Below, one piece after another: positions 24,398 through 31,945 of a DNA stretch of 33,771 nucleotides. Under the pieces are notes generated by a model. It saw only the letters and a program-made list of their open reading frames with translations, made no database searches and was not told the DNA's origin. The position numbers and the translations under genes were made by a program. The stretch comes from CAZUVM01 sp964623885 (lineage in GTDB: Bacteria; Verrucomicrobiota; Verrucomicrobiia; Limisphaerales; UBA8199). Each line of letters begins with the position of its first letter. Within the stretch, counting starts at the first letter, position 1. The DNA lies in the NCBI GenBank assembly GCA_964623885.1, contig CAZUVM010000179.1, positions 1 to 33,771 of the forward strand, in the 5' to 3' direction.

Positions 24398-26728
24398 TTA
24401 CAAATCGGCGGCGAAGTCGTCCGCAAACAAAGTCTCATCCAGTTTTTTAATCTCCTGGTAAGCGTCGCGGGCCGCGGCAAGCTCATCCCCCAAACTCGCG
24501 ATGGCCGCCGCCACATCCTCCGAGCCATCCCGCCAGCGGCGCAGAACTTCTTCGGCAAAGGCCTCGCTGTCGAAGCGCTCGCCCAGGACCAGCCCGGTTT
24601 CGCCAACCACCAACTCAAACAGGTTGAGCTTTTCCTGCAGCACTTCGAGCAAGTGCTCCTGGAGCGTGCCGCGCTGCGTGAAATTATAGATGCGGACCGG
24701 GTGGCGCTGCCCGTAGCGATGCAAGCGGCCGATGCGTTGCTCGATTTCCATTGGGTTCCAAGGCAGGTCAAAATTCACGAGGCAATGGCAGAACTGCAGG
24801 TTCCGGCCTTCGGTGCCACTGTGCGTGAGTAACAGGGCCCCGCCGGCTTGGCGGAACTCTTGGGTGATCGGCTGCCGTTGCGCCGCCGGCGTGTTACCGT
24901 TAATGACAAACGCGCGCACGCCCGCGGCGTGCAACCGCTCCGCCAGCGCAGCTTGGGTCTCCAAGAATTGCGTAAAGATGACAACGCCGCCTTCGCCTCG
25001 AGTTAACGGCGGCAACAGATCACATTTGCGTCGCCAACTTTCCTCCAGCGGTGCCTGTTGCCGCCAGGCGTCCGCCGCTTTCGCATCGGGAAACCGCGTC
25101 AGCGCCGCACGCCAGGCTGCCGGACTGCTTCCGGCGGCTTGCAGCAACAGCCGGCCCCACAAGCTGGCCTGGCTCGGGTTGAGCGACTCCAAATGTTTCC
25201 GGAAATCCGTCTCCCACTTGTCCCAAAATTCCTTTTCGCCGGGGCCGGGCTCGAACAGCACCGTCTCGGCGCGGCGGGCGGGTAGTTTCAACCCGGCATT
25301 CGCCCGCGTGTTGCGAATCATGACTTGCCCGAGCAGCCGCCGCAGTTCCTCAGGTTCGCGCGGTTTCCGTGGCCGCTTGGGGTCGATGAAGCGCTTGCGG
25401 AATTCACGCGGCGGCGGCAACTGGCCCGGCTGCAGCAACGTGACGAGATTGTAAAGTTCTTCGAGGGAGTTTTGGACCGGGGTCGCCGTTAACAACAGCA
25501 GGAACTGGCGCGGCAGCGCGCTGACTGCCTGCCACGCTTGCGACTGGCTGTTGCGCAGGTAATGAGCCTCGTCCACAACCAGCATGTCCCATTTGACCTC
25601 ACGCGCCACGGCCAGGTGCGCCGGTTGTTTCAGCAAGTGCAGGCTGGCAATGATTCCGCTGTTGTCGCGCCAGAAATTGCCGCCGTCGCCACGGGCCGTC
25701 CAGCGGTTCGTGGTCGCGGTTGTGAGGCCGAACTTATCGTTCAACTCTTCCTCCCATTGATCCACCAGCGAGGGCACCGTCAAAACCAGGAAGCGCTTGA
25801 CCATGCCGCGCGTCAATAGCTCCTTGAGCACCAAACCCGCTTCGATGGTCTTGCCCAAGCCAACCTCATCCGACAGCAACGCGCGTCCCCGCAAGGGACC
25901 CAACACGCGCACCGCCGAGCGCACCTGATACTCGAGCCGTTCCAACCGGCAATACGGCAGGCACAACAAATCATCCGACTGATTGGATACCCACCAAAGC
26001 GACGCGCGCTCGCGCAACTTGAAACTCGACAAATCCGACAACGGCAACCCCGTCTCTTGGAGCTCGATTTCTGTGGCCTCGAACCGTACCGGAACCGGCG
26101 GCAGGGCCTCGGTGATCACTTTCGGAACCGGTTTTTCAGCCGGTCGCGCTTCCTGGCTTTGCAGTCGTGCTAATCGCCGCTGTGCCCGCTCCAGGGCTTG
26201 CCGTTCCGCGACTTGCTGGTTCTGCCGGCGCCGGGCTGCTGCTTCTGCTTTGCGCTCGGAGACCAGACTTGGCCAGTAACCCCAGCCGTTCGGGTCTTGC
26301 TCGCGCTTAAAGTTCTGCGCCTGGCGCTCAATTTCCCGTGCCAACCAGTCCCAGGGCGACATTTGGGGCGGTGGCGGCGGCAAAGGCGGGGTTTCGGACC
26401 GCGGTTGGCCTGCTGGCCGACAAACACCGACCGCTTCGAATTGGGTCACGGGGTGCAGCCGCGCCCAGTGTTCGAGTTCCAGTCGAATTGCCTGCCGGCT
26501 GCCGCCGGAGGTGTGTTTCTGCTCATTGGACCGGCCCGTGGCCCATTGCAGGCCGTTGCTCACGGGTTTAACCACAACGGAAAACACGCGGCGCTTGGCG
26601 CCCGGTCGCAGCCAGGCCAACTCCAAATAGCCGTCGTCGTAGTGGATCAAGGCTTTGAGCCGCAGTGCCTCCCGGTTTCCCCGCGGTCCTGCCTGCTCCA
26701 CGAACAGTTCTTCCTGGCCTGGTTTCAA
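24398..26728 (-). CDS. SNF2-family (HepA/RapA-like) DNA helicase/translocase
   Basis: This 776-residue cytoplasmic ATPase has an N-terminal region (1-250) with PPPPPP near residue 115 and a coiled, Arg/Gln-rich stretch (about 160-200). The SNF2 core follows with motif I DEVGLGKT (Lys293), motif Ia TVPSLVDQW, motif II DEAH (Asp386-His389), motif III LLTATPVQNS, motif IV VIFTQF, and V/VI GRNLQFC and QRIGRLHRYGQ (about 660-672). These enzymes move along duplex DNA and remodel bound complexes. Members occur in RNA polymerase recycling and in phage defence (for example DrmD of DISARM). None of the other DISARM genes is nearby. The 339-residue partner follows after 7 bp. The start at ATG 26728 gives a plausible N-terminus. 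Family certain, role open. Confidence 0.92.
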   Translation of the reverse strand: MKPGQEELFVEQAGPRGNREALRLKALIHYDDGYLELAWLRPGAKRRVFSVVVKPVSNGLQWATGRSNEQKHTSGGSRQAIRLELEHWARLHPVTQFEAVGVCRPAGQPRSETPPLPPPPPQMSPWDWLAREIERQAQNFKREQDPNGWGYWPSLVSERKAEAAARRRQNQQVAERQALERAQRRLARLQSQEARPAEKPVPKVITEALPPVPVRFEATEIELQETGLPLSDLSSFKLRERASLWWVSNQSDDLLCLPYCRLERLEYQVRSAVRVLGPLRGRALLSDEVGLGKTIEAGLVLKELLTRGMVKRFLVLTVPSLVDQWEEELNDKFGLTTATTNRWTARGDGGNFWRDNSGIIASLHLLKQPAHLAVAREVKWDMLVVDEAHYLRNSQSQAWQAVSALPRQFLLLLTATPVQNSLEELYNLVTLLQPGQLPPPREFRKRFIDPKRPRKPREPEELRRLLGQVMIRNTRANAGLKLPARRAETVLFEPGPGEKEFWDKWETDFRKHLESLNPSQASLWGRLLLQAAGSSPAAWRAALTRFPDAKAADAWRQQAPLEESWRRKCDLLPPLTRGEGGVVIFTQFLETQAALAERLHAAGVRAFVINGNTPAAQRQPITQEFRQAGGALLLTHSGTEGRNLQFCHCLVNFDLPWNPMEIEQRIGRLHRYGQRHPVRIYNFTQRGTLQEHLLEVLQEKLNLFELVVGETGLVLGERFDSEAFAEEVLRRWRDGSEDVAAAIASLGDELAAARDAYQEIKKLDETLFADDFAADL

Positions 26729-26983
26729 ACCGGCCTCGAGCCTAGCGGCTTGCGGATTCTAAAACGAGGATTTTCACCAACCCCCTGAGCGCGCCCCGCG
26801 TGCGGAGCCGGGTTACGGAACCGTATCAAAAAGGCTAAACGCTCCTTCGGGGTGGATATCAACCTCGCGGCACCGGACAGGTCCAGAACGAGAGGCGAAA
26901 ACTTTGCGGTGCAACCGCTGGAGCCAGCACACTTCGTTGTTTGAGGGCGCAACCCAATCGGATAGGCAAGGAAACTTGTGAGG

Positions 26984-27000
26984 CTGCCTGAGTATATAGG
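26984..27000 (+). promoter_or_regulatory. Conserved box upstream of small protein copy A
   Basis: The 17 bases CTGCCTGAGTATATAGG are identical to 31925-31941 and lie at nearly the same distance (3 and 4 bp) from the respective ATG codons. TATATA looks like a -10 element and would place transcription start at or next to the ATG (leaderless). Alternatively AGG serves as a close ribosome binding site. Confidence 0.45.
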
Positions 27001-27003
27001 GAT

Positions 27004-27402
27004 ATGAACAACGATTATAATCAGACCAACCCGTGCTCAAAACCAGACCCTACCGGATCTGGGCATGGCGCAAATGCCGGACCAGATATGTGCAACCTGT
27101 GGACTCGATTGGACCAAATGCCCGAAAGGTGCACCAGGACGACAAGGGCTGTGCGTGATCGAACGAATGCTCCTAGAGCGTCCAGAGGAGACTATGTTCG
27201 AGCACTGGACCGATACCACGCGCTGACCGAACGCGTGCACTATACCCTGAACCGGACGGATCTGACTATTGCCGAACAGGAGCGGATGTGCCAGGAGGTG
27301 CAGCTAATCATCAAGCTGCGATCGCCGTTCCTCCGCCGTGAGAAGCAGCGGCTGGAGCAAAAGTACCCGCGGCTTAAGCGCGGGCGGGAGGACACGTTTT
27401 AA
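27004..27402 (+). CDS. Unknown small charged protein, diverged copy A
   Basis: This 132-residue protein is paralogous to the 158-residue product at 31946-32422. The first 39 or so residues (ending D-L/N-L-W, TGSGHG shared) and the last 65 (A-L-T-E-R-V through L-I-x-K-x-R-x-x-x-L-R-R-E-K and RLEQK) correspond. The middle does not, because deletions shift the frame and later restore it: nucleotide similarity to copy B continues through the shifted part (for instance CGAACGAATGCTCCTA), while the peptide there (PERCTRTTRAVRDRTN) is unlike B. It is thus probably a decaying copy that kept an open frame. The C-terminal half is helical and basic. No known domain. It diverges from the helicase gene (276 bp apart). 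Confidence 0.5.
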   Translation: MNNDYNQTNPCSKPDPTGSGHGANAGPDMCNLWTRLDQMPERCTRTTRAVRDRTNAPRASRGDYVRALDRYHALTERVHYTLNRTDLTIAEQERMCQEVQLIIKLRSPFLRREKQRLEQKYPRLKRGREDTF

Positions 27403-27405
27403 CAA

Positions 27406-27436
27406 GTCATGCCATCGTTGCTGGATCCGGCATGAC
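27406..27436 (+). terminator. Stem-loop after copy A
   Basis: GTCATGCC (27406-27413) and GGCATGAC (27429-27436) form a perfect 8-bp stem around a 15-nt loop, starting 4 bp after the stop. No T-run follows, so it may protect or terminate the transcript only weakly. Confidence 0.35.
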
Positions 27437-28121
27437 CAAATAATCCTCCTTAGCACGAAACGGGCTCGCAGCGCAGGGCAGCGGCGAGCCGGCAGATGAT
27501 AAGCCTGAAGGATGGCTGGCTCCGGGCCGCTCGGAAACCACTCGAGAGTAGCAATGCGGGCAAAGCTCGAGCACCTCTTGCCGGCTCCTCTTCCGGAGCC
27601 ACCAACCCGCGGGTTTTCACGACGGATGTTTTGGCGCTTAAAGGCGCGCCGCCCAATCAGCCCTTTAAAGTCTTACTGCTTCTATGGTCGCTTACAATTT
27701 GTTTCTTTGACGGTTTGCCGTTGGGTTGGCTTTTGAAAATAAGTTTTTTACAGATTCCGCCTAGCTGCGTGCCGCACAGAATAAGTGATGGAAACAAAGG
27801 TCGGTAACCAGCCATTGCGACAAACTGCTGAGATGCTCGTTTCCAATTTTCGGTTTAACAGGAGACCGCGTTTCATCCGGTGGGTTCGTTTTGCAAATTT
27901 ATTTTTCCAGGTCCGCGCTGCTGGCCACCGTGGTATTCGACCTTTGGGACCGACTGCGCGCGCCGCAGCCGTGTCTACCAGTGGTAGACATTTCGGCCGT
28001 TGAGGTGCAGCCAGGCCGAGACCGCGACACCGAAGACGCACAGGACCATGCATTAGCATGGCGTAAATCGCTGCCCCATGCCGCTGTTGCGAGCATTCTC
28101 GCTGCTGGCGTCCGTTTTGTT
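27437..28121 (+). other. Non-coding or degenerate stretch of about 685 bp
   Basis: No frame here has a recognisable protein or a convincing start. It holds a GC-rich perfect hairpin (GGCTCC, 6-nt loop, GGAGCC at 27583-27600), two CTCGAG sites at 27541 and 27566, and the 19-bp palindrome at 27972-27990. It may be the eroded remains of former genes. Confidence 0.5.
27972..27990. promoter_or_regulatory. Perfect 19-bp palindrome, possible operator
   Basis: TGTCTACCA, a central G, TGGTAGACA: nine paired bases with a single central base. The tiny centre suits a dimeric DNA-binding protein rather than an RNA hairpin. No gene clearly starts from it; the nearest is the end of the - strand gene at 28122. 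Confidence 0.45.
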
Positions 28122-28772
28122 TTAGTCCTTGGTGCATGACTCTTGCGGCGGATTGGGGTTAAGGAGTGGCGCGACCGATGACGCCGAGCCGGTTTTTGTC
28201 GGCGGGCTGGCTTGAATCGGCTGGCCCGGACCTGCCGGGTTCGCGTGAGCCGATCCCTTCAGGCCGCGGGCCTCAGTCTCAAAAAAGCTCGCGGTAACGC
28301 CCATGACCTGCGCGAAGCGGACCTGCTCCATTGGCGAGCAATCGCCAAACTCTTTCTTCAGGTAGCGAATCACGCGGCTCCAGCGCGCTATAAACGGGTC
28401 TTGTGGCTCCCGGGGCTTGGGTTTGGACTTGCTGGCCCGCACTTGCCGCTCATTCAACGGCAGCGGCCGGCCCTCTTTAAGAGCCAGGCGCCGGGCTGCG
28501 GCAAAGGCAATCAACTGATAGGCCCGGGGCCGTTTTATAGGGTTGCGCTGGGCGCCGAGGTAGGCGTGGAAGGACTTAAAGCCTGCCGCCTGGTATGAAT
28601 GGTCGTCACGAATGATGAGCAGTTCCTCACCTACGGCCGCCTGATGGGCACTGGGGTCCAAGGCAGCCAAGTGTGTGGCGATTACGGCTTCGCGCGCTTG
28701 CAGCTCCGGCAACAACTTGGCCGAGGACGGCGTCGGCGCAGTGCCGGAAACATTCGTAGCATCGTTAAACAT
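28122..28772 (-). CDS. Unknown protein with plasmid-type helix motif
   Basis: This 216-residue soluble protein is the third gene of a - strand cluster. It starts at ATG 28772 behind a strong ribosome binding site (AAAGGAG, 9 bp spacing) that fills the 18-bp gap after the previous gene. Residues 58-95 (SYQAAGFKSFHAYL then KRPRAYQLIAF) and NERQVRA at 107-113 resemble the Y-x-x-x-G-F-x-x-F...S-R-x-R-A-Y-Q-L-I...N-E-x-Q-x-R pattern of plasmid/phage-type proteins that look like ParB-related or HTH regulators. I know no formal family name. The N-terminal helix region (20-55) and a Pro/Ser-rich C-terminus flank it. DNA binding is plausible but inferred. Confidence 0.7.
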   Translation of the reverse strand: MFNDATNVSGTAPTPSSAKLLPELQAREAVIATHLAALDPSAHQAAVGEELLIIRDDHSYQAAGFKSFHAYLGAQRNPIKRPRAYQLIAFAAARRLALKEGRPLPLNERQVRASKSKPKPREPQDPFIARWSRVIRYLKKEFGDCSPMEQVRFAQVMGVTASFFETEARGLKGSAHANPAGPGQPIQASPPTKTGSASSVAPLLNPNPPQESCTKD

Positions 28773-28790
28773 GGTTTGGTTCTCCTTTCA

Positions 28791-29831
28791 TCATTTGTCC
28801 GGTTGACTAGCTGATGTGACTTGTTCCCCGGCCAATGTATCGGCCGGAGAACATGCGGCCGGTGGAATGTCGCAATCCTCCCAGCCTTGTTTGCGGATTT
28901 TACGAAAGAGAGCCAGCCGCTTTTTTATCCGGGCGTGCAACGCAGCTTCATACAGGCGCAAGCTTGCCATTGCTTGGCGATGCTGGCTGTCATTAACGAA
29001 AGCAAGCCCAATACGGCTGCTATCTACGGTGCTGGCCGAAAGGGCGCAGCGCTCGAACAGTATGTTCGTGATGGGCATCATGCGCACCAGGCGCCAGCGT
29101 CCGTGGACCAGATCAACCGCGGTAAATCCCTCCAGGATATTGGCCGGTCGCAGGGTACGCCACGTTTCCCGGGCCAGGATTTCGTAAGCCTTCGGGTTTT
29201 CTCCCTCCAGGATCAGGCGGGTGTCGGCCACACACGCCTCCAGCGTCCACGGCAGGTTGCAGGAGCTGACATCAACCTGTGCGCTTTGGGTGGCTTGCGC
29301 CATAAACGTACCGGTGGTGTCTTGCCCCAAAGGGGAGGCCTCTTGGCTGTGGTTGGCCCAGTTTTCTTTCCGGACCTGCAGCAGTTCCTGGATCTCCTCA
29401 TGGGTAAGCTTCGTAAAATGCGCCAACTGGCGTGCCAGGTGCTCCAAGGTCTTGAGCCCGCTCGGATCCTCGAGGAAAGGAAACAAGCGCCGGTCGTCGG
29501 GATCCAGGGACGGCGGTTTGCGGGTTAACACCGTTCGTTCAACATCCAGGAAATGGCCTTCCTGCAGCCGCAGCCATAGTAACCGGTTCATGAATCCGGC
29601 TTCCAGAGCATTGCGCGGGCCCAAGCGCGCGCAAATCAGCCGGATAGCTTTATGATTCTCGGGCGTGTCGAGGCCCAGGCAGGTGAGACCCGCCGTCAGG
29701 CCGTCCTTTCGAGCGTTGAACCGGGTGAGGCTGGGGTCATTCGGGCCGTGTGTCAATCGCCCGTTCTGCCGATTGGCGTTTAACTTGGCCTCGCTGATCG
29801 GCTTGGGTGCGCCGCTTGATTCGGTATTCAT
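28791..29831 (-). CDS. Unknown protein with SEAK-N-ANRxNG N-terminus
   Basis: This 346-residue soluble protein has an N-terminus (I-S-E-A-K-L-N-A-N-R-Q-N-G...T-H-G-P...R-F-N-A-R-K-D-G-L-T-A) that matches a pattern I have seen in many Acidobacteria, Planctomycetota and Verrucomicrobiota proteins (A-N-x-x-N-A-x-x-S-T-G-P...R-x-N-A-x-x-H-G-L-T). They have no known function. The C-terminal R-L-Y-E-A-A-L-H-A-R-I-K-K-R-L-A-L-F-R-K helix is also typical. The central part (about 120-230) is variable. It lies between the HTH gene (72 bp upstream) and the 216-residue gene (18 bp downstream), all on the - strand, so it is probably in one operon. Confidence 0.72.
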   Translation of the reverse strand: MNTESSGAPKPISEAKLNANRQNGRLTHGPNDPSLTRFNARKDGLTAGLTCLGLDTPENHKAIRLICARLGPRNALEAGFMNRLLWLRLQEGHFLDVERTVLTRKPPSLDPDDRRLFPFLEDPSGLKTLEHLARQLAHFTKLTHEEIQELLQVRKENWANHSQEASPLGQDTTGTFMAQATQSAQVDVSSCNLPWTLEACVADTRLILEGENPKAYEILARETWRTLRPANILEGFTAVDLVHGRWRLVRMMPITNILFERCALSASTVDSSRIGLAFVNDSQHRQAMASLRLYEAALHARIKKRLALFRKIRKQGWEDCDIPPAACSPADTLAGEQVTSASQPDK

Positions 29832-29903
29832 GTTTTACTCTAACTACACGCAACGGTTCGCAGATTGGGTTGCTCGATAATCTCGCGAACAAAAACCTGG
29901 TGT

Positions 29904-30386
29904 TTATTGGATCGTGCAAATCACTTTGTACATGAGTCCGAGTTCTTCCGGTGTCTGCGTCAAATTCAGCAGCGCTTCGACTTCCTGGGTGGTCAATGGC
30001 ACAAAGCCTTCGTCCAATGGTCCGCCGATTTCAGACCAAATGCGGCGCAGCTCTGGATGCGCGCGCAGTTTTGCTAAGGCGCGTTTTTCGACCTTTCGCA
30101 CCGCGCGCTCCGAGAGGCCCAAAATCAAACCCACTTCACGTTGGGTGAGACCGAGGAGCTCGCGGCGTTTCATAGGCTGGCCCGTGTGGCTGCCCCGGGT
30201 TGGCCAGCCCTTCTCCATGGGCGCCTCGACCACCAAGCTGCAGTGCCATTGCTTTTCTTGGACTAGTGCCTCGGCAATCAAACGCGCGGCGGCGCTGCAG
30301 TAAGCAGGCCAGTAACGATCGGTGATGCGGGGTTTAATCTCCGGCAGCGGCCGGACATACAATTCAATTAATTTACGTGCATTCAT
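29904..30386 (-). CDS. Small HTH protein (sigma-70 region 4-like)
   Basis: This 160-residue protein contains a helix-turn-helix at about residues 80-108 (LTQREVGLILGLSERAVRK then VEKRALAKLR) of the kind seen in sigma region 4 and LuxR-like output domains. The N-terminal part (I-T-D-R-Y-W-P-A-Y-C) has no known fold, and the C-terminus is acidic. No region-2 domain is present, so it is not a complete sigma factor. It heads the - strand cluster 30386-28122 and is the best candidate for controlling it. ATG 30386 is the only reasonable start and no clear ribosome binding site precedes it. Confidence 0.75.
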   Translation of the reverse strand: MNARKLIELYVRPLPEIKPRITDRYWPAYCSAAARLIAEALVQEKQWHCSLVVEAPMEKGWPTRGSHTGQPMKRRELLGLTQREVGLILGLSERAVRKVEKRALAKLRAHPELRRIWSEIGGPLDEGFVPLTTQEVEALLNLTQTPEELGLMYKVICTIQ

Positions 30387-31005
30387 ACCAATACATACGA
30401 GCTCGATTGATAGGTTACTGGTTTAATCGTTTTCTTGGGGGGAGGAAGCCGGCGTGAGCTTTCGTATACACGTTCTCCTTTGGCCCTGGAAGGGCACGCC
30501 ATGGGTCCTGGCGGTTTTCATGCTGTTCGGCCCGAGTTTTCCCGGGGCTGAAAATCCCGAAGAGAGCGGGCACTGGCTGCCTTCAGGGTTTGCTGCCGGC
30601 GTAGACGGAAGCAAGCAGCCCGTCACCAAACAGCCTGGAACTTGGCAGTATCCAGCCCACAGCCCTTCAGCCGATCGCTCCGGTAAAGGCGGGGCTACTA
30701 CCTCATTGGGCGGGCTAGTCCCGTCGGGACGTGTGAAATCTTCGGGTGCGTTCACGTACTATATACGCGGTCATCCCCGAAAGAACTCCCACGGCTGGCG
30801 CCGAAATTCCTTTGAAAAGGGAAATTCGGGAAACACCGAGCGGAAACTCCTTGTAATATTTCTCTGCAGCTGCGGCCCGCGTCTGCGTGGGCGGCGCGCC
30901 CCGAGCCAACTTGACAGTCTTCAACTCGCGGATGCCTCCTTTGGTCAGCTCATGAACCAGAGATATCGGCGGTCTTGCCCCGAACTCCCGATCCCTTTTC
31001 TCGGC
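30387..31005. other. About 620 bp without a convincing gene
   Basis: Frames are open on both strands for 110-205 codons (for example 30454-31071 +), but they give Pro/Gly/Ser/Arg-rich peptides without recognisable folds and the + frame overlaps the VapC-like gene. The only clear structure is the dyad at 30801-30829. It may contain the promoter of the HTH gene at its left end. Confidence 0.5.
30801..30829. promoter_or_regulatory. Near-perfect dyad of unknown role
   Basis: CCGAAATTCC, nine bases, GGAAATTCGG: ten paired positions with one mismatch. Because GAAATTC is itself almost palindromic, the arms are also a direct repeat (GAAATTC at 30803 and 30821). It could be an operator or a short hairpin. 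Confidence 0.35.
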
Positions 31006-31443
31006 TCACGGGGCGGCAATCCGCAATCGCGTTCGCTCGTCGGCCATATTTTGGAAATGGCGAACATTTAACGTGTAGATCCGTTCGGCGTCACTCTTCA
31101 TCGCTGCGGCCAGGAGCAGCGAATCGTAAGTTCGTCCTCCCTCAACGCCGTCCGCCGACGCTTGGTTCAGGGTCGCAACGTATTCCTTCGGGCTGAGCGT
31201 TACGAGAGAGAAGTTTTTCACCACGTTTTCAGAAATCAACTGCCAAGCCATCGCGGGCGCCACTTGATGGCCTCCGGGCAGACGAGTCAGGACGGCGTAG
31301 GTTTCAGCGAGGCTGTGCGTGGCGACAAAACCCTGGTCTTGCCCGGCCGTGACTCTTTCGATGATCGGCCGTGCAGCATGGTGGTGAGGGTGGCTTCGAA
31401 GGAACGCTGCCACCAGCACGTTTGTGTCGCAGAATACCTTCAT
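31006..31443 (-). CDS. PIN-domain ribonuclease toxin, VapC-like
   Basis: This 145-residue protein has a complete PIN domain. Acidic metal-binding residues are in place: Asp6 (FCDTNVL), Glu47 (SLAETYAVL), Asp107 (TYDSLLLAAA), with Asn126 in T-L-N-V-R-H-F at the last site, as in many VapC proteins. VapC toxins cleave RNA, often tRNA or rRNA, when freed from the antitoxin. The start overlaps the end of the AbrB-type gene by 4 bp (ATGA), the standard antitoxin-toxin layout. Full length, with no sign of decay. The symbol is withheld because the antitoxin class (AbrB/MazE-like) is shared by several systems. Confidence 0.88.
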   Translation of the reverse strand: MKVFCDTNVLVAAFLRSHPHHHAARPIIERVTAGQDQGFVATHSLAETYAVLTRLPGGHQVAPAMAWQLISENVVKNFSLVTLSPKEYVATLNQASADGVEGGRTYDSLLLAAAMKSDAERIYTLNVRHFQNMADERTRLRIAAP

Positions 31444-31733
31444 TGGGCCTCGGTAACACCTCGAGCTATTTGCTCGATTCGTTCCTCCCGCGATTCAGCG
31501 ACTAGATCCGTTCCCTCCGCCAGAGGAGTCTCACTCACAAACACCAGAACGTCATTGACTCGCTCCAAGCGGGATTTGACTTGCAGGGGACGAAGTTCGA
31601 TTGCATCTCCATTAATGTCCAAGGCCAGAGTATCGCCCCCCTGCAACCGCAACCGCTCCCGCACCTTTTTGGGCAATACCACACGGCCCGCCGGATCCAT
31701 CTGCACCTTCAAGCTCATTCCATAAAATGCCAT
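31440..31733 (-). CDS. AbrB/MazE-type antitoxin
   Basis: This 97-residue protein has an N-terminal swapped-hairpin AbrB domain (V-Q-M-D-P-A-G-R-V-V-L-P-K-K-V-R, then GDTLALDINGDAIEL) that binds the promoter DNA, and a C-terminal acidic tail (about 55-97) that should bind and neutralise the PIN toxin encoded next. ATG 31733 and ATG 31718 are both possible starts; neither has a good ribosome binding site. An inverted repeat at 31740-31765 immediately upstream is the likely autoregulatory site. Confidence 0.85.
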   Translation of the reverse strand: MAFYGMSLKVQMDPAGRVVLPKKVRERLRLQGGDTLALDINGDAIELRPLQVKSRLERVNDVLVFVSETPLAEGTDLVAESREERIEQIARGVTEAQ

Positions 31734-31739
31734 AAAGTG

Positions 31740-31765
31740 ATACCAATTGGCAAATCGAATGGTAT
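31740..31765. promoter_or_regulatory. Candidate autoregulatory operator of the antitoxin-toxin pair
   Basis: ATACCA (31740-31745) and TGGTAT (31760-31765) form perfect 6-bp arms 14 bp apart, ending 7 bp upstream of the ATG at 31733. The position fits repression by the AbrB-type antitoxin. No footprint evidence can be given. Confidence 0.45.
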
Positions 31766-31924
31766 TGCCTGCCGCGCCGACGGGTTAACGCTAAAATTTG
31801 CAACACTTTCATGCACTTACCTTGATTCGTCCACTCGGTTCCCGGCACCGACAACCAATAGCTGTGAACAAATTGAGGTTTGGCCGGTTGCAGTCTGCTG
31901 GCGATGCAAGGGAAGTCCACGAAC

Positions 31925-31941
31925 CTGCCTGAGTATATAGG
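31925..31941 (+). promoter_or_regulatory. Conserved box upstream of small protein copy B
   Basis: The 17 bases are identical to 26984-27000, 4 bp before the ATG at 31946. If TATATA is a -10 element, the first transcribed base would be about the A of ATG. Confidence 0.45.
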
Positions 31942-31945
31942 TTAT

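Noticed and set aside
24391..24771. N-terminal extension of the helicase partner gene to 24771
   Set aside because: The extra 127 codons are the shifted frame of the helicase 3' end and give Ser/Arg/Trp-rich nonsense; a good ATG sits at 24390, 7 bp after the helicase stop.
23371..26728. Assignment of the SNF2 pair to DISARM
   Set aside because: DISARM needs DrmA, DrmB, DrmC and a methyltransferase, none of which is visible on either side.
30454..31071. 205-codon open frame on the + strand
   Set aside because: Compositionally odd peptide without domains, overlapping the well-supported PIN toxin gene at its end.
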